Part shown: in pieces, positions 8,590 through 18,146 of the stretch | How the letters are laid out: each line of letters begins with the position of its first letter | How positions within the stretch are numbered: position 1 is the stretch's first letter | Assembly (NCBI RefSeq): GCF_900109465.1 | Contig: NZ_FOAZ01000001.1 | Span: forward strand, 186,001-250,000 | From: Streptacidiphilus jiangxiensis | GTDB lineage: Bacteria; Actinomycetota; Actinomycetes; Streptomycetales; Streptomycetaceae | Length of the DNA: 64,000 nucleotides | Direction: 5' to 3' | Notes under the pieces: generated by a model | Told to the model about the DNA's origin: nothing | Seen by the model: the letters and a program-made list of their open reading frames with translations, nothing else | Database searches by the model: none | Position numbers and translations under genes: made by a program

Positions 8590-10136
8590 CGCGCGACGGA
8601 GCGAAACGCAGGGCGAGGAGCGGCGGACCCGAACGCTCCGGCCCGCCGCCGGGCGCGGTGCGCCTGTCCTTGAGCCGGACCGGCCGCCGGGCGGGTCTGT
8701 TCTGTCTGGTGCTGATCCTGCTCCTGCTCGCCAACGCGACCCGCCTCCAGGTCTTCCAGGCCAAGTCGCTCGACGACAACGCGGCCAACCGGCGCAACGT
8801 CATCGCCCGGTACAGCCAGCCGCGCGGCGACATCCTGGTGGCCGGCCAACCCGTCACCGGCTCCAAGAAGACCGGCGGCACGCTCGCCTACCAGCGGACC
8901 TACACCGACGGCGCGCTCTATGCGCCGGTGACCGGATTCTCCTCGCAGACCTACGGCAACACGCTGCTCGAAGGCGTCGAGGACGCGATCCTGTCCGGAC
9001 AGGACAGCCGCCTGTCGACGCACGCGGTCTGGGACGAGATCTCCCGCGCCCAGGTGCCGGGCGGGAACGTCTTCACGACCATCAACCCCAAGGCGCAACG
9101 CGCCGCCTTCCAGGGGCTCGGTGGCAAGCGCGGCGCGGTCGCGGCGATCGAACCCGCCACCGGGCGGATCCTCGCCCTGGCCAGCACCCCCTCGTACGAC
9201 CCGAACGGCATCACCGGCGTCGGACAGGCCACTGTGGCGGACTGGACCCGGCTCAATGCGGACACCACCCAGCCGATGCTGAACCGCGCGTTGCGTCAGA
9301 CCTACCCGCCCGGCTCGACGTTCAAGGTCGTCACTCTCGCTGCCGCGCTGCAGAACGGGCTCTACAGCGGCATCGACGTGCCGACGAACTCGCCGGACCC
9401 GTACACACCGAAGGACACCGACCATGCGCTGACCAACGAGTCGGCGAGCGACGCGTGCACCAACGCGACCCTGAACTACGCCCTGCAGGTCTCCTGCAAC
9501 ACCGTCTTCGGCAAGGCCGGCGTGGACGTGGGCGCGCAGAACATGGTCAAGATGGCGGAGGCCTTCGGCTTCAACCAGTCGAACCAGACCATCCCGGTCG
9601 GTGTGGCCAGGAGCAACTTCGACACCGACCTGACCAGCGAGGCCTTCCTGGCGCTCTCCTCGATCGGCCAGTACGACACCGCCGCGACGCCGCTGGAGAT
9701 GGCCCAGGTCGCGGCGGCCGTGGCCGACAACGGCACGCTGATGCGTCCGCGCCTGCTCGACAAGGTGACCCGCAGCGACGGCACGACGGTGCAGAGCTTC
9801 GGGAACTCGAGGTTCGGTCAACCGGTGTCGGCGGATGTGGCCGCGCAGATCCAGCAGGCGATGGTGAACGTGGTCAACAGCGGTACGGGCACGAACGCGC
9901 AGATTCCCGGCGCGATCGTGGGCGGCAAGACCGGTACCGCCCAGAACGGCGTGGGCAACAGCGGCACGCCCTACGCCTGGTTCATCTCCTATGCCAAGCC
10001 CAGCGCCTCGGCGGCCTCGCCGGTGGCGGTCGCGGTCGTGATCGAGGACAGCAATGCCAACCGGGCCGACATCAGCGGTGGGGGCCTCGCGGCTCCGATC
10101 GCGAAGGCGGTCATGCAGGCGGTCCTCTCGGGCTGA
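8586..10136 (+). CDS. Class B penicillin-binding protein (PBP2/PbpA type)
   Basis: 516 residues. One N-terminal signal anchor (LFCLVLILLLLANATRLQVF, about 38-57), then the PBP dimerisation region and a transpeptidase domain. Active-site motifs: S244-TFK in PPGSTFKVV, S303-CN in QVSCNTVFG, and K448-TG in GGKTGTAQN. It cross-links peptidoglycan outside the membrane, presumably with the SEDS protein encoded just upstream. ATG overlaps the SEDS stop codon. All three catalytic motifs are intact. Its size and N-terminus match the PbpA that pairs with FtsW-like proteins in Streptomyces. Confidence 0.94.
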   Translation: MTRDGAKRRARSGGPERSGPPPGAVRLSLSRTGRRAGLFCLVLILLLLANATRLQVFQAKSLDDNAANRRNVIARYSQPRGDILVAGQPVTGSKKTGGTLAYQRTYTDGALYAPVTGFSSQTYGNTLLEGVEDAILSGQDSRLSTHAVWDEISRAQVPGGNVFTTINPKAQRAAFQGLGGKRGAVAAIEPATGRILALASTPSYDPNGITGVGQATVADWTRLNADTTQPMLNRALRQTYPPGSTFKVVTLAAALQNGLYSGIDVPTNSPDPYTPKDTDHALTNESASDACTNATLNYALQVSCNTVFGKAGVDVGAQNMVKMAEAFGFNQSNQTIPVGVARSNFDTDLTSEAFLALSSIGQYDTAATPLEMAQVAAAVADNGTLMRPRLLDKVTRSDGTTVQSFGNSRFGQPVSADVAAQIQQAMVNVVNSGTGTNAQIPGAIVGGKTGTAQNGVGNSGTPYAWFISYAKPSASAASPVAVAVVIEDSNANRADISGGGLAAPIAKAVMQAVLSG

Positions 10137-10235
10137 GCCGCACCGCGTACGGCGATCCCTTGTCTGACGGAACGCGGTCAGAAGACTCGTCGGCGAACCG
10201 GTTCCAAGGCCGGACCAGGGCCTAGGGTGGACCGC

Positions 10236-11138
10236 ATGCCGAAGATCGCAGTCGTCGGGAGCATCAACCTCGACCTGGTCGTGCCGGTGCCGAAGCATCC
10301 GCGTCCGGGGGAGACCGTGCTGGGCGGGGACCTCGCCGAGCATCCCGGTGGCAAGGGGGCCAACCAGGCGGTGGCCGCCGCCCGGATGGGTGCCTCGGTG
10401 GCGATGCTGGGGCGGGTCGGCGCGGACGACGCGGGGGCCCGGCTGCGGCGGGTGCTCGACCTGGAGGGCGTGGACACCACGCGGGTCCTGCCGGTGGACG
10501 GCCTGCCGACCGGGCGCGCGCTGATCGCCGTGGACCACACGACCGGCGAGAACTCGATCATCGTGAGTCCCGGCGCGAACACGGCGCTCTCCCCGGAGCA
10601 CTGCGCCTCGGAGGGGGCGCTGCTGCGCGATGCGACCGTCACCCTGCTGCAGCACGAGGTGCCGCCGGAGACCGTCGCGGCGGCGGCCCGGCTGGCCGGC
10701 GGGACCGTCCTGCTCAATCCGGCGCCGGCCCGCGAGCTCGCCCTCGACCTGCTCCACATGGTCGATCTGCTGGTGCCGAACCGCGGGGAGCTCGCGAGCC
10801 TCGTCGGTCACCCGCTGCCCGACCTGCACGCCGTGGCGGACGCGGCGCGACAGCTGCGCGGCCCCGCGGCCGTGGTCGTCACCCTGGGGGCGGAGGGCGC
10901 GCTCCTCTGCGAGGACGGCGCGGTCGCGTTCGTCCCGCCGCACCCGGTCGCGCCGCTGGACACGACCGCCGCGGGTGACGCCTTCTGCGGCGCGCTGGCC
11001 TCCGGGCTGGTGGACGGCCGCAGCCTGCACGAGGCGGTGCGCCGGGCCAATGTCGCCGCCGCGCTCAGTACGACGCTGGCCGGGGCGCAGCCCTCGCTCC
11101 CGACGCGTGAGGAGGTGGCCCGCGCCCTCGGGGAGTGA
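10236..11138 (+). CDS. rbsK: Ribokinase
   Basis: 300 residues of the PfkB family. N-terminal motif VVGSINLDLVVPV and the GGKGANQAVAAARMG signature are typical of ribokinase; the C-terminal PfkB signature is DTTAAGDAFCGAL with the catalytic Asp in AAGD. It phosphorylates ribose at O5 using ATP, leading to ribose-5-phosphate, the substrate of the Prs enzyme encoded elsewhere in the window. ATG follows AGGGTGG at a good distance; a GTG nine bases upstream is less likely. No ribose transporter is adjacent, so it seems to stand alone. Confidence 0.92.
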   Translation: MPKIAVVGSINLDLVVPVPKHPRPGETVLGGDLAEHPGGKGANQAVAAARMGASVAMLGRVGADDAGARLRRVLDLEGVDTTRVLPVDGLPTGRALIAVDHTTGENSIIVSPGANTALSPEHCASEGALLRDATVTLLQHEVPPETVAAAARLAGGTVLLNPAPARELALDLLHMVDLLVPNRGELASLVGHPLPDLHAVADAARQLRGPAAVVVTLGAEGALLCEDGAVAFVPPHPVAPLDTTAAGDAFCGALASGLVDGRSLHEAVRRANVAAALSTTLAGAQPSLPTREEVARALGE

Positions 11139-11165
11139 CGGACCAGGTCGGGCAAATAGTCTGAT

Positions 11166-12659
11166 ATGTCCGATCTGCATGCGACGATACGTCACATGAC
11201 CGCCCCCGATGCCCCGCTCGTGCAGCAGTTGCTGCGCCGCAAGCCCGTGGCCCGACTCATCGCCGAGAGCAGCGGGGACATCGAGCAGCCGCCGCCCGGC
11301 ACGCCGGTGGCGACCGGTCTGCACCTGAAGCGCACCATCGGCCTGGTCCAGCTCTCCGCCATCGGTATCGGCGCCACCGTCGGCACCGGCATCTTCTTCG
11401 TGCTCAACACCTCCGTGCCGGAGGCCGGTCCGGCGGTCGTCGTCTCCTTCGTGATCGCGGCGGTCACGGCCGGCCTCACTGCGCTGTGCTACGCCGAACT
11501 GGCCTCCGCCATCCCGGTCTCCGGCTCCTCGTACTCCTACGCGTACGCCACGCTGGGCGAGGTCGTCGCGTTCGGGGTGGGCGCGTGTCTGCTGCTGGAG
11601 TACGGCGTCTCCGCCTCGGCCGTGTCCGTCGGCTGGGGGCAGTACCTCAACGAGTTCTTCAGCGACGCCTTCGGCTTCACCCTCCCGAACGCGATCGCCC
11701 AGCCGCCCGGCGACGGCGGCTACGTGAACGTCCCGGCCATGGTCCTGGTGACGCTCTGCTGCCTGCTGCTGGTGCGTGGCACGAAGGAGTCCGCGACGCT
11801 CAACGCCGTCATGGTGGGCGTGAAAATCGTCGTGCTCCTGCTCTTCGTGTGTATCGCGTTCACAGGCTTCCGGGCCGACAACCTGAAGCCGTTCGCGCCG
11901 CTCGGTTTCTCCGGTATCAGCACGGCCGCGTCCAGCATCTTCTTCTCGTTCATCGGACTCGACGCCGTCTCGACGGCGGGCGAGGAGGTGCGCGATCCGC
12001 ACCGGACGCTGCCGCGGGCCATCATGGTGGCGCTGGTCGTGGTGACGGGCCTCTACATCGCGGTGGCACTCGCAGCGGTCGGCGCGCAGCCGTGGACGCA
12101 GTTCGCCGGGCAGCAGGCCGGGCTCGCGCAGATCCTGCGCAACGTGACCGGGCAGACCTGGCCCTCCATCATGTTCGCCCTGGGAGCGATCGCCTCGATC
12201 TTCAGCGTGACCCTGGTCGTCATCTACGGCCAGACCCGCATCCTCTACACGATGGGCCGGGACGGCATGCTGCCACCCGCCTTCGCCTCGGTCTCGGCGC
12301 GGACCGGGACGCCGATCTGGAACACGGTCGTCGTCAGCGTCGGGGTGGCGCTCCTGGCCGGGTTCGTGCCGCTCGACGTGCTGGCGGACCTGACCAGTCT
12401 GGGCACCCTCGTCGCGTTCTCGGTGGTGTCGGTGGGTGTCATGGTGCTGCGGCGCACCCACCCCGACATGCCGCGCGGCTTCCGGGTGCCGGGCTATCCG
12501 GTCACACCGCTGCTGTCGATCGCCGCCTGCGGGTACGTCATCTTCGGTCTGCACCCGATGACGTTCGGCTTCTTCGCCGCGTGGTTGACCGGTGCGGCGC
12601 TCATCTACTTCGGCTACAGCATCAGGCACTCACGCCTGCGCGGCGCGGAGCGGCTGTGA
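11166..12659 (+). CDS. APC-family amino acid permease
   Basis: 497 residues with about twelve membrane helices. The first helix has the substrate-binding GIGATVGTGIFFVL motif of the amino acid-polyamine-organocation superfamily; FSFIGLDAVSTAGEEVRDPHRTLPRAI matches the sixth-helix region and following loop. YGQTRILYTMGRDGMLP is the conserved cytoplasmic loop of cationic amino acid transporter-like members. The substrate is not determinable. An ATG ten codons later is an alternative start; neither has a strong ribosome site, while TAGTCT just upstream may be a -10 box. The stop codon lies in a strong bidirectional hairpin shared with the chitinase gene. Confidence 0.9.
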   Translation: MSDLHATIRHMTAPDAPLVQQLLRRKPVARLIAESSGDIEQPPPGTPVATGLHLKRTIGLVQLSAIGIGATVGTGIFFVLNTSVPEAGPAVVVSFVIAAVTAGLTALCYAELASAIPVSGSSYSYAYATLGEVVAFGVGACLLLEYGVSASAVSVGWGQYLNEFFSDAFGFTLPNAIAQPPGDGGYVNVPAMVLVTLCCLLLVRGTKESATLNAVMVGVKIVVLLLFVCIAFTGFRADNLKPFAPLGFSGISTAASSIFFSFIGLDAVSTAGEEVRDPHRTLPRAIMVALVVVTGLYIAVALAAVGAQPWTQFAGQQAGLAQILRNVTGQTWPSIMFALGAIASIFSVTLVVIYGQTRILYTMGRDGMLPPAFASVSARTGTPIWNTVVVSVGVALLAGFVPLDVLADLTSLGTLVAFSVVSVGVMVLRRTHPDMPRGFRVPGYPVTPLLSIAACGYVIFGLHPMTFGFFAAWLTGAALIYFGYSIRHSRLRGAERL

Positions 12660-12676
12660 GCCGATCCGCGCCGCGC
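12638..12676. terminator. Bidirectional terminator between permease and chitinase genes
   Basis: A 17-bp stem with one mismatch around loop tgtga; the arms begin gcgcggcgcgga and end tccgcgccgcgc. It includes the permease stop codon and lies between convergent genes. Confidence 0.75.
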
Positions 12677-12693
12677 GCGCCGAGACGAGTGGG

Positions 12694-14025
12694 TCAGTCG
12701 TGCTGGCCGGTGCCCAGCGCGTCGCCGAGGGCGGCGGTCAGGCTGCCGTCGGCGGTGTCGCCGTCCATCGACCAGACGAAGGTGCCGCGCAGCCCCTGCT
12801 CCTTGATGTACTGGCCCTTGTACCAGAGCGAGAGCGGGTTGTCGTAGGTGTAGAAGGTGCCGCTGGCCGCGTCGTACTTGTAGGGCTCCTTAGCGATCGG
12901 GTCCCAGTACGTCTGGCCGGGTGCGGTGACGACCTGGTTGTAGTTCGGCGTGCCGCCGCCTGCCGTCGCGGGCTGGAACAGGCCGTCGCCGCGCGGGCCG
13001 GGGGCCACGCCGGTCCAGGTGTGCGCGTAGTACGGGACCGCGAGGCCGATCTTGTCCGGCCGCACACCGTGCTGCTCGTAGTACTGCACGGCCTGGTCGA
13101 TGCTGAACTGGTTGTTCGCGGGGTTGGGGTCGCGCGGGTCCTGGTGCAGCGCGGAGGAGAGGTCGGTCGGGCCCGCCGCCTCCCAGCTGCCGTGGTAGTC
13201 GAAGGTCATGACGTTGAACCAGTCCACGACCTTGGCCAGCTGCGGGAGCTGCAGCTTGGCGGCGGCGACCGGGCTGGCGGAGGTGTTGGCGGTGAGCAGG
13301 TAGCGCTCGCCGCCCGCGTCGCCCGCGGCGTTGAGCTGCTTGCGGAACTCCTGCATCAGGGACGTGAAGTTGGGTGTGTCCTGCGGGCCGTAGGGGTTGC
13401 CGTTGCCGGGCATGCCCGGGTACTCCCAGTCGATGGCGAAGCCGTCGAAGATGCCGGCTGCGGCGCCCGCCGGGAGGCCGGGGATGTTGCCCTTCAGGTA
13501 CTGGTCGACGCAGGAGGCGACGAACTTCTGCCGGGACGCGTCGGTGGAGGCGACCGCGGAGAACTGGCCGGACCAGGACCAGCCGCCGATGGACATCACG
13601 ATCTTCAGGTGCGGGTACTGCGCCTTGAGCTCGCGCAGCTGGTTGAAGTTGCCCATCAGGGCCTGGCCGGCGGCGTCCGCCTGGCCGGTCACCGACTCGG
13701 TCGCGGCGAAGGGGCGCTGGTAGTCGGCCCAGCTGTCGCCGCTGGCGCACAGGCCGTCGGCGGAGATGTTGCTGAACGCGTAGTCCAGCTCGGTGAGGTG
13801 GCTGATCTCTCCGGAGCTGATGAGGTTCTTCTCGAAGTTGCCGGAGTAGATGCCCCACTGGGTGAAGTAGCCGATCAGCTGCTTCTGGTTGTGACCGTGG
13901 TCGCCGCCGTCGAAGGCGGGGGCGGCGGCGTGGGCGGGCGTGATGCCGACCAGTGCGGCGGCGCAGGCCGCCGTCGCGGCGGCCACGGCGGCGCGGCGAA
14001 GGGCGGCGCGGCGGAACGCTGGCAT
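12694..14025 (-). CDS. Secreted GH18 chitinase
   Basis: 443 residues. Signal peptide: basic MPAFRRAALRR, a hydrophobic Ala-rich core, cleavage near AHA-AAPA. The catalytic (beta/alpha)8 barrel shows IGYFTQWGIY, the SIGGWSWSG strand-3 motif and FDGFAIDWEYPG on strand 4 with the acid Glu 201. The consensus DxxDxDxE reads D194-G-F-A197-I-D199-W-E201, so the second Asp is Ala (GCC instead of GAC). No carbohydrate-binding module is present. It would hydrolyse chitin outside the cell. ATG is preceded by GAGGAG. The promoter carries two direct repeats like those of other Streptomyces chitinase genes. Confidence 0.93.
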   Translation of the reverse strand: MPAFRRAALRRAAVAAATAACAAALVGITPAHAAAPAFDGGDHGHNQKQLIGYFTQWGIYSGNFEKNLISSGEISHLTELDYAFSNISADGLCASGDSWADYQRPFAATESVTGQADAAGQALMGNFNQLRELKAQYPHLKIVMSIGGWSWSGQFSAVASTDASRQKFVASCVDQYLKGNIPGLPAGAAAGIFDGFAIDWEYPGMPGNGNPYGPQDTPNFTSLMQEFRKQLNAAGDAGGERYLLTANTSASPVAAAKLQLPQLAKVVDWFNVMTFDYHGSWEAAGPTDLSSALHQDPRDPNPANNQFSIDQAVQYYEQHGVRPDKIGLAVPYYAHTWTGVAPGPRGDGLFQPATAGGGTPNYNQVVTAPGQTYWDPIAKEPYKYDAASGTFYTYDNPLSLWYKGQYIKEQGLRGTFVWSMDGDTADGSLTAALGDALGTGQHD

Positions 14026-14181
14026 GGACTCTCCTCGACGGAATGCCTCGGGCGGAGCCGGGACGCCCGCCGCGGTGTTGCGTGGGCGTCTCGCGGGCGC
14101 CGGGCAGGGGCGCGGGGCGGTGTCGATCTGCGGCTCCGCCGCGTGGGGCGACGGAGGGCTGGAGCATTGGTCCGATGCATT

Positions 14182-14216
14182 GGCATAGACCAATCAGAGG
14201 GAAGGTATAGGCCAAT
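14182..14216 (-). promoter_or_regulatory. Chitinase promoter direct repeats (DasR-like sites)
   Basis: Read on the minus strand, two 13-base repeats, ATTGGCCTATACC and ATTGGTCTATGCC, start exactly 22 bases apart (two helical turns) about 160-190 bases before the chitinase ATG. They resemble the 12-bp direct repeats and DasR-responsive elements (core TGGTCTAGACCA) known upstream of Streptomyces chitinase genes. A further ATTGGTC on the plus strand at 14166 makes an inverted repeat with the second copy. The operator role is inferred. Confidence 0.6.
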
Positions 14217-14346
14217 CTGTCGGGGGGTCAATGGCCCTGCGGCACTGATGGACGGCCCGGCTGCTGTGAACAGGGTTCACAGGCGGACCGGATCCCGGAC
14301 AGTCGCGGATGTCCACAGGCTGTGGGCGCACTACGCTGGCCCCGTC

Positions 14347-15792
14347 ATGGGGAGCGCACTGCGAAACGCCGTGAGCCGCGCGTGGGGCCGGGCCTGCCGC
14401 GTCGCGCGGCTGCTGTGGGATGCCGCGTGGGCGGCCCCCGACCGGCACGTGCCTTTCGCGCCGAGGCTCGGGCGGTCGGCGCGGGTGGCGTTGGGCGGCA
14501 TCGGGTTCGTCGCGGTGCTGGTGCTCGCCGCCAGTGCGGACCAGCAGCTCGTGCAGCTGGTGCCGAGCAGCCTGGCCTGGGCGCTGGCCGCACTCCAGAC
14601 GCTGCCGCTGCTGCTGGTGGTCTCGCGTCCGCTGGCCGCCTGGCGGCTGACCGCGCTCGGTCTGACCCTGGCCACCTTCGCCGAGGTCGGGCACGCGCCG
14701 ACGCCGTTCTGGCCCTGGCCGGTCAGTTCCTGCATCGCCTTCGTCCTGCTGGTCTTCGTCACTGCCCAGCGCTACGGGCGGGACATCGCCATCGGCGTCG
14801 ACCTGCTCACCGCGGGCGCGGTGCTGATGCCCGCGCTGCTGCTGGTGGGGCTGCCCCCGGTGGTCCTCGGCGTCGCGGTCGTCGCGGTGACGCTGGTGCT
14901 GGTCCTCGGCGAGTCGATCCACTCCCGGCTGGAGGCCGAGCGGCATCTGGAGGAGGCCGAGCAGCAGCGCAGGGCCGGGCTCGCCCGGCAGGCGGTGCTG
15001 GAGGAGCGCAGCCGGATCGCCCGTGAGCTGCACGACGTCGTGGCCCACCACATGTCGATGATCGCCATCCAGGCCGAGGCCGCCCCCTACAAGGAGCCGG
15101 GTCTGCCGGAGCAGACCCGTCGCACGTTCACGGCGATCCGGGAGGCGTCCACCACCGCCCTCACTGAGATGCGCCGCGTGATCGGGCTGCTGCGCGAGGA
15201 GGACGAGGGGGCCGAGCGGGCGCCGCAGCCCGGCATCGACGGGATCCCCGACATGGTGCGCGCCGCGCGCGGCGCCGGCATGCAGGTGGACCTCACGATG
15301 ACCGGTGGACCTGACCGCGTTCCCTCGGTCGTCGACGTGTCCGTGTACCGGATCGTCCAGGAGGCGCTGAGCAACGCGGGCCGTCACGCGCCGGGCGCGC
15401 ACGTCGCCATCGAGGTGGAGCGCTCCGCGGGCGGCGTGCGGGTGGACGTCGTCGACGACGGCAGCCCCGGAAGCCGCCGCGCACCACTGCCCCCCGGTGG
15501 CAACGGCGGCCACGGGCTGACCGGCATGCGGGAACGCGCCGCCCTGCTCGGCGGCACCCTGCGGGCCGGACAGCGCCCCGGCGGCGGCTTCACGGTGACG
15601 GCTTGGCTGCCCACGGACGGGCCTCGCGTGCGGACGCGCAGCGGGAGTGGAGAATCGACCACGAACGGCACCGGCGGAAGGAACGGCCCGGGCACCGGTG
15701 GCGCTCCGGCCGCGCAGTCGGACGGTCGGTCCGACCACCGGCAGCCGAACGGGCAGGTCGGCGAGCAGTCGAAAGGACAGGGGGAAGGGTGA
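14347..15792 (+). CDS. NarL-type sensor histidine kinase (HisKA_3)
   Basis: 481 residues. Five or six membrane helices between about residues 48 and 188 with no sizeable extracellular domain, then a short coiled coil ([20 protein letters not shown]) and the dimerisation/phosphoacceptor motif [19 protein letters not shown] with His 229. The ATPase domain shows [21 protein letters not shown] and [17 protein letters not shown]. About 75 C-terminal residues are a disordered Gly/Asn/Gln-rich tail. ATG is chosen; no ribosome site is visible and TACGCT nine bases upstream suggests a leaderless or nearly leaderless transcript. GTGA overlap with the partner regulator. Confidence 0.93.
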   Translation: MGSALRNAVSRAWGRACRVARLLWDAAWAAPDRHVPFAPRLGRSARVALGGIGFVAVLVLAASADQQLVQLVPSSLAWALAALQTLPLLLVVSRPLAAWRLTALGLTLATFAEVGHAPTPFWPWPVSSCIAFVLLVFVTAQRYGRDIAIGVDLLTAGAVLMPALLLVGLPPVVLGVAVVAVTLVLVLGESIHSRLEAERHLEEAEQQRRAGLARQAVLEERSRIARELHDVVAHHMSMIAIQAEAAPYKEPGLPEQTRRTFTAIREASTTALTEMRRVIGLLREEDEGAERAPQPGIDGIPDMVRAARGAGMQVDLTMTGGPDRVPSVVDVSVYRIVQEALSNAGRHAPGAHVAIEVERSAGGVRVDVVDDGSPGSRRAPLPPGGNGGHGLTGMRERAALLGGTLRAGQRPGGGFTVTAWLPTDGPRVRTRSGSGESTTNGTGGRNGPGTGGAPAAQSDGRSDHRQPNGQVGEQSKGQGEG

Positions 15793-16496
15793 CACAGGCG
15801 GCGGAGCCCACGGGAACGGCCGAACCCACGCAGGAGACGATCCGGGTCCTGCTCGTCGACGACCAGGAGATGGTCCGCGACGGACTCGGTGCGCTGCTGT
15901 CCAGCGCCCCCGACATCGAGCTCGTCGGCGAGGCGGGTGACGGGGTCAAGGCCATCCAGCTGGCCCGGGAGCTCTCGCCCGACGTGGTCGTGATGGACGT
16001 GCGGATGCCGGGCATGGACGGGCTGACCGCCACGGGCGCGATCGTGGACGCCGGCGGCGAACAGGGGCCGCGTGTCCTCATCCTGACCACCTTCGACCTC
16101 GACGAATACGTGTACGAGGCGCTCGCCCGCGGCGCCAGCGGCTTCCTGCTCAAGGACGCTCCGGCGCGTGACCTCATCAACGCGGTGCGCGTCATCGCCG
16201 CGGGTCAGGCGCTGCTCGCGCCGTCGGTGACCCGGCGTCTCATCGCGGACGTGGCACGCCGTCGGCGGGCCGGCAATCTGCGGCCCGAGGCGGTGTCGAG
16301 CCTGACCGCGCGGGAGCTGGACGTGCTGCGGCAGGTGGCTCGAGGGTTGTCGAACTCCGAGATCGCGGACGAGCTGGTGCTGTCGGAGCAGACCATCAAG
16401 ACCCACGTCGGCCGCATCCTGGCCAAGCTGGAGCTGCGCGACCGCACCCAGGCCGTGGTCTTCGCCTACGAACACGGGCTCGCCGGGGGCGAGTGA
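15789..16496 (+). CDS. NarL/FixJ-family response regulator
   Basis: 235 residues. Receiver: acidic pair D24-D25 in [13 protein letters not shown], phosphoacceptor Asp 70 in [17 protein letters not shown] and LLKD. DNA-binding: LuxR-type helix-turn-helix in [36 protein letters not shown]. All receiver residues are canonical, unlike two other LuxR-type regulators in this window. GTG overlaps the kinase stop and has GGGGAAG upstream, so kinase and regulator are coupled. The regulon is unknown. Confidence 0.95.
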   Translation: MTQAAEPTGTAEPTQETIRVLLVDDQEMVRDGLGALLSSAPDIELVGEAGDGVKAIQLARELSPDVVVMDVRMPGMDGLTATGAIVDAGGEQGPRVLILTTFDLDEYVYEALARGASGFLLKDAPARDLINAVRVIAAGQALLAPSVTRRLIADVARRRRAGNLRPEAVSSLTARELDVLRQVARGLSNSEIADELVLSEQTIKTHVGRILAKLELRDRTQAVVFAYEHGLAGGE

Positions 16497-16622
16497 GGCG
16501 CGTGTCCGGCGGTCCGGTCACGCAGGGTGTCCGGCCATGCGTGTGCCCCCTACCGGGGGAGGATGGGTGAACAACCCTGGAGTGTGACGACAGGCCGGGG
16601 TGGCTGTTCCTAATGTGGCAGC

Positions 16623-18146
16623 GTGACGACGACTCATGCCCGTTCGGGGGAGGCACGGCGAGCCGCCGCGCGTCTGCTGCTGCCGCGCCAGCGTGTCGAG
16701 CAGTTCGGTGCAGGGCTGCGCGGGGCGGGTGCGGCCGGTGACCATCGGCGGGCGCCCTGGGTGCTCGGCGCGCTCGGCTGTGCCGGGTGGGCCTTCGGCT
16801 TCCCCCTGATCTCGAATCTCGCCTCGCAGCGCGCCTGGGGCTGGTCGGCGGGCGCCGGCTACGTGCTGGCCGCGCTCGTGCTGGCCCTGTGGCCGCGCGG
16901 GGGCGCCGGGGACGCACGCGGCGCGGCGCGCCCGATCCGGCTGGCGGTGGCGACGGCGCTGCTCGGTGCCGTGATCGTGCCGCTGGTGCTGCTGCTGGTG
17001 CAGGGGCAGGCCCAGTCCGAGGTCTTCGTGGTGCAGCAGTCCGCGGTCCGCCTCGTCCACACGGGCAGCCCCTATGTGCCGCATCCGGTCAACTGGACCG
17101 GGTACACCCCCTATCTGCCGGGCATGACGCTCTTCGGCTTCCCGCACCTGGTGCTGCCGGCCGTCCTCGGTGACGCGCGCATCTGGTTCCTGTTGGCCTT
17201 CCTGGTCTGCCTCGTCGTCTCCTGGCGGTTGCTGCGCGGTGGCCCACTGGCCGTTCCGCTGGCGGCCGTCGTGGCGTCGCCGCTGGTCGCGCTGCCCGCC
17301 GCGGTGAGCGGCGTGGACCTGCCGATGATCGGCGGCTGCATCCTGGCGCTGGCCCTGGCCGGGCGCGGGAACGCCGCGCGGGCCGGGATCGTGCTGGGCC
17401 TGGTCTGTGCGCTGAAGTGGACCGCCTGGCCGGCCGTGCCGGTCGCGCTGCTGCTGCTCCTCCAGGTCGGCGGCCGTCGGGCCGCCCTGCGCGGGCTGCT
17501 GTGGACAGGGCTGGTCGGCGGCGCGCTCGTGGTGCCGTTCGCCGTGGCGTTCCCGCAGGCGATGGTCGAGCAGGTGGTGCGCTTCCCGCTCGGGCTCTCG
17601 ACGGTGCGCACCCCGGCCGGCAGCCCGCTGCCGGGGCACATCCTCGCCGAGCTGGGCCCGGCCGGGCGGACCGCCTCGCTGGTCCTGTTCGGGCTGAGCG
17701 GCCTGGCTGTCTGCGTGTGGCTGCTGGTCCGGCCTCCGCGCGACGCCCGCTCGGCCTGCGACCGGCTGGCGCTCGGCGTCGCGCTCGCCTTCCTGCTGGC
17801 CCCGGCCGGGCGCTTCGGCTACCTGCAGCTCCCGGTGCTGCTGGTGCTGTGGCCGAGGCTGGCCCTGAGGGCCGAGCGTTCGTCCTCCCCGCCGGTACTG
17901 GTCGCCTCCGGTGAGGACGACGTCGAGGAGGGGAGTGGGCAGGGCGCCGGGGTGTTCCCGCCCGTTCACCACGCAGAGCCGGACGGGTCGGTTCACAACG
18001 AGAGCGTTGACGTCCCGCCTGCCCCGGACGCCCTGCCCGCCCCGGACGCTCCGGACGTCGCGGCCATCGCGGACGAGGTGCGCGACCTCGCGGACCTGGA
18101 CCTGGCGGACCAGGCCGGCCGAGCGCCCAGCGCCGCCGCCCGCTGA
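16623..18146 (+). CDS. Polytopic membrane protein, GT87/GT-C glycosyltransferase-like
   Basis: 507 residues with about ten membrane helices up to residue 420. The long first loop after helix 3 (QSAVRLVHTGSPYVPHPVNWTGYTPYLPGM) and its position resemble the extracytoplasmic loop of GT-C fold mannosyltransferases (GT87/DUF2029), which use polyprenyl-phosphate sugars. No definite catalytic motif can be assigned. The last 85 residues form an acidic, Pro/Ala/Asp-rich cytoplasmic tail. TAATGT ends six bases before the GTG, so the message may be leaderless. The gene lies among envelope genes. An unrelated carrier function is possible. Confidence 0.65.
   Translation: MTTTHARSGEARRAAARLLLPRQRVEQFGAGLRGAGAAGDHRRAPWVLGALGCAGWAFGFPLISNLASQRAWGWSAGAGYVLAALVLALWPRGGAGDARGAARPIRLAVATALLGAVIVPLVLLLVQGQAQSEVFVVQQSAVRLVHTGSPYVPHPVNWTGYTPYLPGMTLFGFPHLVLPAVLGDARIWFLLAFLVCLVVSWRLLRGGPLAVPLAAVVASPLVALPAAVSGVDLPMIGGCILALALAGRGNAARAGIVLGLVCALKWTAWPAVPVALLLLLQVGGRRAALRGLLWTGLVGGALVVPFAVAFPQAMVEQVVRFPLGLSTVRTPAGSPLPGHILAELGPAGRTASLVLFGLSGLAVCVWLLVRPPRDARSACDRLALGVALAFLLAPAGRFGYLQLPVLLVLWPRLALRAERSSSPPVLVASGEDDVEEGSGQGAGVFPPVHHAEPDGSVHNESVDVPPAPDALPAPDAPDVAAIADEVRDLADLDLADQAGRAPSAAAR

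Noticed and set aside
8469-12629. Very long minus-strand open frame opposite FtsW, PBP, ribokinase and permease genes
   Set aside because: The opposite strand carries four genes with clear motifs. The long frame comes from the high GC third-position bias and its product is His/Arg/Asp-rich low-complexity sequence with no family.
11166-12659. Permease assigned to a specific amino acid
   Set aside because: APC superfamily motifs do not fix the substrate and no catabolic gene is adjacent.
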